From NCBI GenBank assembly GCA_902772605.1, contig CACYBG010000099.1, positions 1 to 7,444 on the forward strand: a stretch of 7,444 nt of DNA, read 5' to 3'. The notes below the pieces were generated by a model. The model was not told the origin of the DNA, made no database searches, and saw only the letters and a list, made by a program, of their open reading frames with translations. Origin of the DNA: an uncultured Spirochaetaceae bacterium. GTDB lineage: Bacteria; Spirochaetota; Spirochaetia; Treponematales; Treponemataceae. This document shows positions 1 through 5,908 of the stretch, piece by piece. Made by a program: the position numbers and the translations under genes. The stretch's first letter is position 1; every line of letters begins with the position of its first letter.

Positions 1-570
1 AAAGAAGTAAAGGAAACCCTCGAAAAACAGGGATATCCCTACGCTCTCGAAGCCGCTGCCATTGTCTTTCCGGAAATGATACGGTATTCCGCGTTCCAGA
101 ATGAAATAGAATCCCTTATCAATGAACTTCTGGCATTGACGATTAAAGAAAGCAGCGGATTTTCAATCGGGCTCATGCAGATGAAACCTGAGTTTGCCGT
201 TAAAATCGAAAAAATCATAGCCACATATCCCGAATTTGAGAAAAACTATCCGTCCATAAATTTCAAGGGAGACGATTCATCATCAAACGTCAGACACGAC
301 AGAATCCTCAGGCTCCGGCAGGTTGAATACCAGATTGAATACCTGAAAGCATTCATAGATTACGAAATCATCGTTCTGAACCTGAAAGACGAAAACCAGA
401 ATGTAAAAATCAAGTATCTTTCCGCAGCATACAACTATGGCATACAGACATCAAGGAAACCGCTTGAAAACATCTTCGACTGGAAATCCTTCCCGTCCGG
501 TAAAAGGAACCTTTATTTCAACTATCAGAAAATCTGCCTCGAAGTCGCCGAAGAGTTAAAATCAAAGTAA
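1..570 (+). CDS. Lysozyme/lytic-transglycosylase-like protein, C-terminal part (5' truncated by window)
   Basis: The frame is open from base 1 to the TAA at 568-570, giving 189 visible residues; the true start lies upstream. The ATG at 76 falls inside the conserved-looking part and is probably only an internal methionine. Counting from the first visible residue, the protein shows an AIVFPEMIRYS segment (20-30), an SSGFSIGLMQMKP segment (51-63) and YLSAAYNYG (139-147). These resemble, in order, the catalytic-Glu helix, the GLMQ motif and the AAYNAG motif of SLT/lysozyme-fold enzymes. By this comparison E25 is the best catalytic candidate and E50 the alternative. The spacing is not that of a textbook SLT domain, so this may be a divergent relative that either cleaves peptidoglycan or only keeps the fold. 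The N-terminus is missing, so secretion cannot be judged. I see no terminator after it, and the next gene appears to have its own promoter. That it is coding is nearly certain; the family call is moderate. Confidence 0.6.
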   Translation, partial: KEVKETLEKQGYPYALEAAAIVFPEMIRYSAFQNEIESLINELLALTIKESSGFSIGLMQMKPEFAVKIEKIIATYPEFEKNYPSINFKGDDSSSNVRHDRILRLRQVEYQIEYLKAFIDYEIIVLNLKDENQNVKIKYLSAAYNYGIQTSRKPLENIFDWKSFPSGKRNLYFNYQKICLEVAEELKSK

Positions 571-652
571 GCATCCAGACATTCCCTGCCCATCAGCACA
601 TCCGGCCGTTACATTGTAAAAAACTTAAAAATTCGGTATACTCAGAACAATT
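571..652 (+). other. Intergenic region between the transglycosylase-like gene and mnmG
   Basis: These 82 bases contain no ORF of note and no convincing hairpin plus T-run terminator for the upstream gene. The right half turns A/T-rich from about 611 and holds the mnmG promoter listed separately. Confidence 0.6.
614..642 (+). promoter_or_regulatory. Putative sigma-70-type promoter of mnmG
   Basis: A -35-like TTGTAA (614-619, 4 of 6 consensus bases) is followed by exactly 17 bases and a -10-like TATACT (637-642, 5 of 6). The element sits in the A/T-rich part of an intergenic gap. A start point about 7 bases after the -10 box would fall near 649, only about 4 bases before the mnmG ATG. This is a prediction from consensus match and spacing alone. 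Confidence 0.6.
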
Positions 653-2605
653 ATGTCCTATTATGATTCTTTTGATGTAGCCGTTGTCGGTGGCGGTCAT
701 GCCGGCATTGAATCCGCATTGGCGTGCGCCCGCATGGGGCTTAAAACAGTACTTATTACCCAGACCATCGATTCAATCGGTCGAATGAGCTGCAATCCTT
801 CAATCGGCGGAATAGCCAAGGGCAACATCGTCCGTGAAATCGATGCATTGGGCGGACAGATGGGAAAGCTGATAGACCGCTCGATGATTCAGTTCAGACT
901 CCTCAACAGAAGCAGGGGACCGGCAGTTCAGGCACCCCGTTCCCAGGCCGACAAGATAACGTATTCCCAGCTTGCAAGAAAAATCCTTGAAACGACTCCG
1001 AACCTGAGCACTCTCATGGATACGGCAACTGAAATCATTACCGCCGCATCAACCACTCCCCTCCCTCCGAACAGCGACTCATCGGCAGAAAAAGGTTCCA
1101 TTCCCGGAGAAAACAGGGGATTCTATACGGCAGACCTCACAGAAGCTGCAAAAAGCGGCATGAGGCAGATAGTCACCGGAATCAAGACACAGCGCGGAAG
1201 AATCATCCCGGTAAGGTCGATAGTGCTTACGACGGGAACTTTTCTGGGCGGACGGATTTTCATAGGCGAATACGATGCACCATGCGGAAGGCTTGGAGAA
1301 GCGGCTGCCATAGGTCTTACGGAAAGCCTCAACAGACTCGGATTCACCACGGGACGACTCAAGACGGGAACCCCTCCAAGGATTCTGCGTCATACGGTTG
1401 ATTTTTCCAGACTTGAAATACAGGATGGAGACGCAGACGTAATTCCATTCAGTTTTGACAACGAAAAGATTGACCGACCCATGGTTCCATGCCACATGGT
1501 CTATACGAACGAAGAAACCCATAAAATCATCAGGGAGAATATCGGACGCTCACCACTTTATTCAGGTAAAATTCACGGCGTGGGTCCGCGATACTGTCCT
1601 TCAATCGAAGACAAGGTCATGCGTTTTCCGGAAAGGGAACGTCACCAGCTTTTTGTGGAGCCGGAAGGATTGGAAACGGATGAAATCTATCTTAACGGTT
1701 TTTCGTCATCCCTACCGGAAGAAGTTCAGGACGCATTCTTAAGGACCATGCCCGGATTTGAAAACTGTACCGTAAGCCGCCCGGGTTATGCAGTCGAATA
1801 CGATTACGTGGAGCCGACACAGCTTTATCCGAGCCTTGAAACAAAACGCGTGGCAGGTCTTTTCAACGCAGGACAGATAAACGGCACGTCAGGATACGAA
1901 GAAGCAGCCGGTCAGGGATTGGTCGCAGGAATCAACGCGGCTCTTTATGCAAAATCGCACAGAAATCAGCACGGAAATCTTCCTGAACTGAGCAGGGACA
2001 TGGACAAGGAAAGCCAGGTCAGATTAATAGAAGAAAAAGCTGCAAGGGAAATTCCCGAATACGAAAGCCTTGTGCTTGGACGCGACGAAGCATACATCGG
2101 CGTACTGATTGACGATCTGGTTACTCTCGGAACAAAGGAACCGTACAGGATGTTCACAGCAAGGGCGGAATACAGACTGAAGCTCAGGCACGATACGGCT
2201 GACAGAAGGCTCAGGGAAAAAGGCTACAGGGTCGGACTGATTTCAAAGGAGCAGATGGATTCAACGCTTCTGAAATACAGCCACATCGATGAAGCGATGA
2301 AGTTCATAGAAAATCACCCCGATTCAGAACGACCGGCCGATTTTACCGAAACGGAATGGACCGTCGCACAGGAAGATTTCAAGTACAGGTACTACATAGA
2401 AAAACAGGATGCCCGGGTTGCAAAGCTCCACAGGATGGAAAACGCACGAATCCCCGTCAATTTCGATTACGGAAAAATCGTTGCGCTCAGTTCCGAAAGC
2501 CGTGCTAAACTCGAGAAAGTCCGGCCGACGACATTGGGTCAGGCATCAAGGATTTCAGGAATCAGGAACAGCGACATAATGCTCCTGATGGTCTATCTTC
2601 ACTAG
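653..2605 (+). CDS. mnmG: tRNA uridine-5-carboxymethylaminomethyl(34) synthesis enzyme MnmG (GidA)
   Basis: MnmG is the FAD-dependent cytosolic partner of the GTPase MnmE; together they install the (carboxymethyl)aminomethyl group at C5 of wobble U34 in certain tRNAs. The 650-residue protein has the Rossmann FAD motif GGGHAG at 13-18, the conserved MSCNPSIGG segment with C47, the RGPAVQAPRSQADK segment, TGTFLGGRIFIGE, LKTGTPPRI, and PRYCPSIEDKV with the second conserved Cys at 315. It ends in the usual helical RISGI...DIMLL region that contacts MnmE and tRNA. The second Cys is at 277 in E. coli, so about 38 residues are inserted here, at roughly 131-170. The ATG at 653 is the only ATG, GTG or TTG between the in-frame TAA at 626 and the conserved N-terminus. 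It has no Shine-Dalgarno sequence and lies just after a predicted promoter, suggesting leaderless translation. No rsmG (gidB) follows, although that gene often neighbours mnmG in other bacteria. Confidence 0.98.
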   Translation: MSYYDSFDVAVVGGGHAGIESALACARMGLKTVLITQTIDSIGRMSCNPSIGGIAKGNIVREIDALGGQMGKLIDRSMIQFRLLNRSRGPAVQAPRSQADKITYSQLARKILETTPNLSTLMDTATEIITAASTTPLPPNSDSSAEKGSIPGENRGFYTADLTEAAKSGMRQIVTGIKTQRGRIIPVRSIVLTTGTFLGGRIFIGEYDAPCGRLGEAAAIGLTESLNRLGFTTGRLKTGTPPRILRHTVDFSRLEIQDGDADVIPFSFDNEKIDRPMVPCHMVYTNEETHKIIRENIGRSPLYSGKIHGVGPRYCPSIEDKVMRFPERERHQLFVEPEGLETDEIYLNGFSSSLPEEVQDAFLRTMPGFENCTVSRPGYAVEYDYVEPTQLYPSLETKRVAGLFNAGQINGTSGYEEAAGQGLVAGINAALYAKSHRNQHGNLPELSRDMDKESQVRLIEEKAAREIPEYESLVLGRDEAYIGVLIDDLVTLGTKEPYRMFTARAEYRLKLRHDTADRRLREKGYRVGLISKEQMDSTLLKYSHIDEAMKFIENHPDSERPADFTETEWTVAQEDFKYRYYIEKQDARVAKLHRMENARIPVNFDYGKIVALSSESRAKLEKVRPTTLGQASRISGIRNSDIMLLMVYLH

Positions 2606-2657
2606 GAAACCGTTGATTCATCCATTCACGGCACGTTCAAAAGGGTTCACAAGGTAA
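2606..2657 (+). other. Short gap between mnmG and the acyltransferase gene
   Basis: These 52 bases show no convincing terminator: the only stem is CCGT/ACGG of 4 bp without a T-run. The promoter candidate (TTGATT at 2613, TTCAAA at 2636) matches consensus poorly at -10. Read-through from mnmG into the acyltransferase gene is therefore plausible. An AAGG at 2651-2654 is the nearest ribosome-binding sequence, unusually close (3 bases) to the ATG at 2658; an AAGGG at 2641-2645 is 12 bases away. Confidence 0.5.
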
Positions 2658-3314
2658 ATGGAAAAAAGGAAGCCGCTTTTTTTTTCAGCAAGATACTTCA
2701 TCCACGACTTTGTGAGGATAGCCGCATTTCTTCCGGGGTTTCTTTGGTGGAGGCCGAAGCACCTGTACGAAAATGAAAATGCGCGTAAAAAAATAAAGGG
2801 CGGAACACTGCTGATTTCAAACCACGTGTGGTTCACCGACCCGATATTCCTGATGTACGGAATCTGGTACCGCCGGCTGCACTTCGTTGCATTGAAGGTC
2901 CTTTTCAACACGCCGGCAAAGAATTTCTGGTTCCGGCATTTCCTGTGCATTCCTATTGACCGGGAAAACGTCAGCATGGAAACGTTCAGGAAAATAGTCG
3001 GACTGTTGAAAGATGATGAAGTCGTTGCCATGTTTCCCGAAGGAAAAATAAACGGAGGAAACGATGGACTTCAAGCGTTCAGATCCGGCATGATACTGAT
3101 GGCGATGCAGAGCCGCAAACCCATAAGGCCCGTTTACATACGTAAAAAAAAGGGCGTAAGGTACAGGCTCCTGATAGTCGTCGGTGAAGAAATGAAGTTT
3201 CCCGAAGGCGGCATGGATTTAAATGAAATAAGTCGGGCCACGGATGAACTTTTTGAAAGGGAAAAGAAGCTTCAGGAAATTGCAGAAAGATATTACGGTC
3301 CGTCCGCGGACTGA
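2658..3314 (+). CDS. PlsC/LPLAT-family acyltransferase (1-acylglycerol-3-phosphate acyltransferase-like)
   Basis: This family transfers an acyl group from acyl-ACP or acyl-CoA to a glycerol-phosphate lipid or another hydroxyl acceptor at the inner face of the cytoplasmic membrane. The 218-residue protein carries the ordered blocks: NHVWFTD at 55-61 (the NHx4D catalytic motif, H56 and D61), IPIDREN at 98-104 (block II with its Arg), FPEGKIN at 126-132 (block III, normally FPEGTRS), and the IRPVYI block (normally IVPV). Block III lacks the usual Thr-Arg, suggesting an acceptor other than ordinary lysophosphatidate, though that is inference. The hydrophobic segment around residues 18-31 could lie in the membrane. 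The start at 2658 is fixed by an in-frame TAA immediately before it (2655-2657). It could be the housekeeping PlsC, but its place before a ligase-ACP-PPTase-exporter set and its short length fit the acyltransferases of aryl-polyene-type clusters. A run of nine T lies in codons 7-10. Confidence 0.88.
   Translation: MEKRKPLFFSARYFIHDFVRIAAFLPGFLWWRPKHLYENENARKKIKGGTLLISNHVWFTDPIFLMYGIWYRRLHFVALKVLFNTPAKNFWFRHFLCIPIDRENVSMETFRKIVGLLKDDEVVAMFPEGKINGGNDGLQAFRSGMILMAMQSRKPIRPVYIRKKKGVRYRLLIVVGEEMKFPEGGMDLNEISRATDELFEREKKLQEIAERYYGPSAD
2662..2685 (+). repeat. A6/T9 homopolymer pair just inside the acyltransferase gene
   Basis: An A6 run (2662-2667) and a T9 run (2677-2685) lie within the first ten codons. 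AAAAAAG at 2662-2668 can pair with CTTTTTT at 2676-2682 around a 7-base loop, placing a weak A-U stem right behind the start codon. A change of one base in the T-run would shift the frame. Whether this is functional or incidental cannot be told from one sequence. Confidence 0.45.
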
Positions 3315-3420
3315 ATTAAAGGGCGTATCCTTCGATCATGCTGCAGGTTGAAGGAAAATCGGGCGCAGTGTGCGTACTGATTTCACAGAAGAAAAAAGTC
3401 AACAAGGAGGAAAAGGTCCG
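3315..3420 (+). other. 106-base gap before the AMP-ligase gene
   Basis: This gap holds no recognisable terminator hairpin. A GTG at 3370 is in frame with the ligase, but the intervening codons translate the ribosome-binding site itself and look non-coding. A TTGAAG at 3348-3353 has no good -10 partner, so a promoter is not supported. The last 30 bases form the ligase translation-start region. Confidence 0.5.
3404..3410 (+). promoter_or_regulatory. Strong Shine-Dalgarno site deciding the ligase start
   Basis: AAGGAGG, a near-perfect complement to the 16S rRNA 3' end, lies 10 bases before the ATG at 3421. It is the strongest ribosome-binding site in the window and argues for 3421 as the start rather than the upstream in-frame GTG at 3370. 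Confidence 0.85.
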
Positions 3421-4926
3421 ATGACGACGGATGAACCATTCAGGAAATACACCGATGAAAAGACATTCAGCCGTATCGTAAACTATGAAACGGTCACAAG
3501 GATGTGGAAGAACTGCCTGGAACAGTACGGTGACATGAACGCAGTCTGTTACGACGGACGGCATTATACGTTCAGGGAGCTTGAAGAGGATGCCGCAGAT
3601 TTCAGGGGCGCACTGAATGACAACGGAGTGCAGAAAGGCGACAGGCTCGGACTTTTGTGTTCCAATTCCTACGACTTTGTAAAGGCACTGATTGCAATCC
3701 TTACGAACGGAAATTCTGCGGTCATACTTCCGGCCCACATCGACGGTACGACGGTTTTCGGCTGTTCAATCAAGCTTGAAATGAAAACCATAGTCGTACA
3801 GGACGAGCTTGAAGAAAAAACGGACCTAGCAACCAGTAAGGGTGTCGAAATCATAAGGACGTCTGCAAAATCAAACAGGCCGTCCGACATGTGCGAAACC
3901 CGACCGGACGACGAATGCCTGCTGATGTTCACGGGAGGAACTACGGGAAAAAGCAAGGCGTCGGTACTTTCAAACGAAGCCGTCATGCAGGGAACCACGA
4001 ACGGATGTTACTGCATACGAAACGTATTCAATCAGAAATACATGCTCGTAATTCCCCTTTCACATGTATTCGGCCTAATCAGAAACCTGATGACATCGCT
4101 TTACACCGGAAGCGAACTCTTCATATGCCGAAACAACAAGGACATGTTCAGGGACATGGCATCATTCAGGCCTACGATTCTGGTTGCAGTGCCCGCACTT
4201 GTGGAACTTGGACTCAAGCTTTCGAAGCAGCTCAAAAGAAACATGTTCGGACCGGATCTGAAATGCATAATATCCGGAGCGGCAACCGTTTCTCCATACC
4301 TCATAAGCGAATGTTCAAAAATCGGAATCAGCCTGTACCCCGGATACGGACTTACGGAATCGGCAAACCTTGTTTCAGGAAATCCCGAAAACATAACTCA
4401 CCCGGAATCGGTAGGCTACCTATTTCCAAATCAGGAATACAGGATAGTCGAAGGAGAACTCTGGCTCAAGGGAAAAAACATGCTGACCGAATATGCAGGT
4501 GAACCGGAAGAAAACAGACTGTCGTTCGAAGACGGATGGTTCAAGACCGGCGATTTGGCCCACATCGACGAAAACGGTTTCCTCTACATAACGGGTCGCC
4601 TGAAGGAAACCATAAGGCTTCCGACCGGAGAAAGCATTTCACCGTCAGAGCTGGAATCCAAATTCAACGAACTTTCCTTCATCCAGGACTCGCAGGTTTT
4701 TGAAGACGTTGATGAAAGTTCAAACCATTTTCTGGCGCTTGAAGTCTATCCGCGTCAGAACGAACTTGAGAAAATATCCTCTGAAGATAAAAACGCATAT
4801 CTGATGGAAGAACTTGAAAAAATCAACTCAAGCCTTCCCTCATTCCAAAGGGTTTCCAAAATCACCATCCGCACGACGGATTTTGAAAGGTCTCCAAGCA
4901 TGAAAATGAAGAGGTACGACAGATGA
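3421..4926 (+). CDS. Acyl/aryl-AMP ligase (ANL adenylate-forming family), probably loads the adjacent ACP
   Basis: ANL enzymes activate a carboxylic acid with ATP to an acyl-AMP and pass it to a thiol, here probably the phosphopantetheine of the carrier protein encoded next. From the ATG at 3421 the protein is 501 residues, slightly short for a FadD-type ligase. It shows the P-loop-like A3 motif TGGTTGKSK at 171-179, the A5 motif YGLTE at 309-313, the A7 region GWFKTGD with D378, and the A8 hinge GRLK at 392-395 followed by PTGESISPSELE. Near the C-terminus, MKMKR at 494-498 places K495 where the catalytic A10 lysine is expected, although the usual preceding glycine is methionine. There is no signal peptide or membrane segment, so it should be cytosolic. 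The stop overlaps the ACP start as ATGA, a strong sign of translational coupling. Motifs do not fix the substrate: aryl acid and medium- or long-chain fatty acid are both possible. Aryl-polyene clusters contain a comparable ligase. Confidence 0.9.
   Translation: MTTDEPFRKYTDEKTFSRIVNYETVTRMWKNCLEQYGDMNAVCYDGRHYTFRELEEDAADFRGALNDNGVQKGDRLGLLCSNSYDFVKALIAILTNGNSAVILPAHIDGTTVFGCSIKLEMKTIVVQDELEEKTDLATSKGVEIIRTSAKSNRPSDMCETRPDDECLLMFTGGTTGKSKASVLSNEAVMQGTTNGCYCIRNVFNQKYMLVIPLSHVFGLIRNLMTSLYTGSELFICRNNKDMFRDMASFRPTILVAVPALVELGLKLSKQLKRNMFGPDLKCIISGAATVSPYLISECSKIGISLYPGYGLTESANLVSGNPENITHPESVGYLFPNQEYRIVEGELWLKGKNMLTEYAGEPEENRLSFEDGWFKTGDLAHIDENGFLYITGRLKETIRLPTGESISPSELESKFNELSFIQDSQVFEDVDESSNHFLALEVYPRQNELEKISSEDKNAYLMEELEKINSSLPSFQRVSKITIRTTDFERSPSMKMKRYDR
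4909..4914 (+). promoter_or_regulatory. Ribosome-binding site of the ACP gene inside the ligase C-terminal codons
   Basis: AAGAGG lies 8 bases before the ACP ATG (4923). It also encodes K497-R498 of the ligase, next to the predicted catalytic lysine 495. The site supports efficient initiation of the carrier gene in addition to coupling by the ATGA overlap. Confidence 0.6.
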
Positions 4927-5180
4927 AATTGAACAGGGAAGAAATCAGTGCAAGGCTCAAGGAAATCCTGATTGCCGCTGACGAAAAATACAGGGCGAAG
5001 GTAAACGACATAGACTTCAATTCATCCCTTGCAACGGACATAGGATTGACTTCCGTCGGAATGCTCTATCTGGTAATCGTTATCGAAGAAAGCTTTTCGA
5101 TTAGATTTGAAAACGTCGGCATGGATGATTTCAAGACTTTCGGCGACATCGTAAATTACATCGAGTCGAAGCAAAAATGA
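4923..5180 (+). CDS. Acyl carrier protein
   Basis: This 85-residue acidic helical protein has the size of a stand-alone ACP. The phosphopantetheine site is the GLTSVGM segment at 41-47, with S44 as the attachment serine; this is a variant of the usual DSL motif with Thr before the Ser instead of Asp. Helix II follows (LYLVIVIEESFSI), and the C-terminal part ends in FKTFGDIVNYIES, typical of ACP helix IV. The non-standard motif and the location between a ligase and a dedicated phosphopantetheinyl transferase suggest a specialised carrier for secondary or envelope lipid synthesis rather than the housekeeping fatty-acid ACP. The start overlaps the ligase stop (ATGA at 4923-4926), and its own stop overlaps the next start (ATGA at 5177-5180). 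The expected location is the cytosol. Confidence 0.94.
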   Translation: MKLNREEISARLKEILIAADEKYRAKVNDIDFNSSLATDIGLTSVGMLYLVIVIEESFSIRFENVGMDDFKTFGDIVNYIESKQK

Positions 5181-5845
5181 AACCTATCCACGGACACTCC
5201 CCTTCCGATGCAAACGGAGCAAAACTCGACGTTTACATTTCAAGTCTTCCGTCCACAATCGATTTTGAACCCGTAATTCCTCGGCAAAGGAATGATGAAA
5301 TCAACGGTTGCAGGAACGAAAGGGTCAGGGCGGAAAAATACTGGGCGTGGAAAATGCTGGAATACGGAATGTCCCGTACGTTCGGAATCGGGATGAAGGA
5401 TGTCGGGGCAAAAAGGGATGCTGCCGGAAAATGGACGGGAAACAGATTCTTTTCCATTTCACACGGAGGCGGACTCATTGCCGTTGCAGTTTCATCCGAT
5501 AAAGTAGGAATAGACATTGAAGTCTCCGCTGAATTCAAGAGGCGTTTTTCCGGCAGGGAAGAAAGGCTGACTGAAATTCTGGATGCAGAGAAAGGATGCG
5601 GATTGGAAAGGCTGCTTGAACTTTGGACACAAAAGGAAGCTTCGTTTAAGGCTATGGAACATCAGGAAAAATTCATACCGGCAAAGATAAAAATCGAGCC
5701 TGAGCAGACGTTAACTGAACGCAGGCTGCATGAATCGATTGAATGCTGCGTTTCAGTCTGCAGTCCGATCAAGGAATCGATAATTTTCTACGACTGCATG
5801 CAGAAAGAAAAATCGGACGGAAAATCCTGCTGTCATTTTCACTGA
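5177..5845 (+). CDS. 4'-phosphopantetheinyl transferase, Sfp type
   Basis: The enzyme transfers 4'-phosphopantetheine from CoA to the active serine of carrier proteins, presumably S44 of the ACP encoded just before. Its length of 222 residues equals that of Sfp-type transferases rather than the ~120-residue AcpS. Visible motifs are FSISH at 92-96 (CoA-binding region), VGIDIE at 110-115 with the magnesium ligands D113 and E115, and WTQKEASFKA at 150-159 with K153, E154 and K158 of the W-x2-KEA-x2-KA signature. All key residues are present, so it should be active. The start codon overlaps the ACP stop and has only weak Shine-Dalgarno complementarity, so translation probably depends on ribosomes finishing the ACP. 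An unusual feature is a C-terminal tail rich in Cys and His, ending CCHFH, after the core domain. Confidence 0.93.
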   Translation: MKPIHGHSPSDANGAKLDVYISSLPSTIDFEPVIPRQRNDEINGCRNERVRAEKYWAWKMLEYGMSRTFGIGMKDVGAKRDAAGKWTGNRFFSISHGGGLIAVAVSSDKVGIDIEVSAEFKRRFSGREERLTEILDAEKGCGLERLLELWTQKEASFKAMEHQEKFIPAKIKIEPEQTLTERRLHESIECCVSVCSPIKESIIFYDCMQKEKSDGKSCCHFH

Positions 5846-5908
5846 TTAAGTGTTATTGTTTCCGTATCGTAAGTTCAAAAAAGTACCGTCAACAAGGAAA
5901 AAGTAGAG
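5846..5908 (+). other. 63-base gap before the exporter gene
   Basis: There is no hairpin terminator or consensus promoter that I would defend, so the exporter gene is probably in the same operon. An in-frame TAA at 5870-5872 closes the exporter frame upstream. The right half contains the ribosome-binding region, which resembles the one before the ligase gene. Confidence 0.5.
5894..5898 (+). promoter_or_regulatory. Ribosome-binding site of the exporter gene
   Basis: AAGGA lies 10 bases before the ATG at 5909, which is the only ATG, GTG or TTG after the in-frame stop at 5870. It fixes the start of a gene that runs off the window. Confidence 0.7.

Noticed and set aside
76..78. ATG at 76 as the start of the first gene
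   Set aside because: The frame is open back to base 1, and the upstream residues (ALEAAAIVFPE) look like part of the conserved fold, so the gene most likely begins outside the window.
1079..1522. 147-codon open frame on the - strand inside mnmG
   Set aside because: It is antisense to well-conserved MnmG motifs, has no recognisable domain, and adjacent overlapping frames on the same strand are also open by chance.
2606..2632. Possible terminator hairpin after mnmG
   Set aside because: The stem is only CCGT/ACGG and is not followed by a T-run. The T9 run at 2677 is too far away and lies inside the next gene.
2613..2641. Possible promoter TTGATT/TTCAAA before the acyltransferase gene
   Set aside because: The -10 candidate matches only half of the consensus, and the gap is short enough for read-through from mnmG.
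3370..3420. GTG at 3370 as an earlier start of the AMP-ligase, adding 17 residues
   Set aside because: The added codons translate the AAGGAGG ribosome-binding site itself (QQGGKG), whereas the ATG at 3421 has that strong site at 10 bases' distance.
3891..4502. 203-codon open frame on the + strand inside the ligase
   Set aside because: It is an out-of-frame shadow of the ligase A3-A5 region, with a basic, low-complexity composition and no ribosome-binding site.
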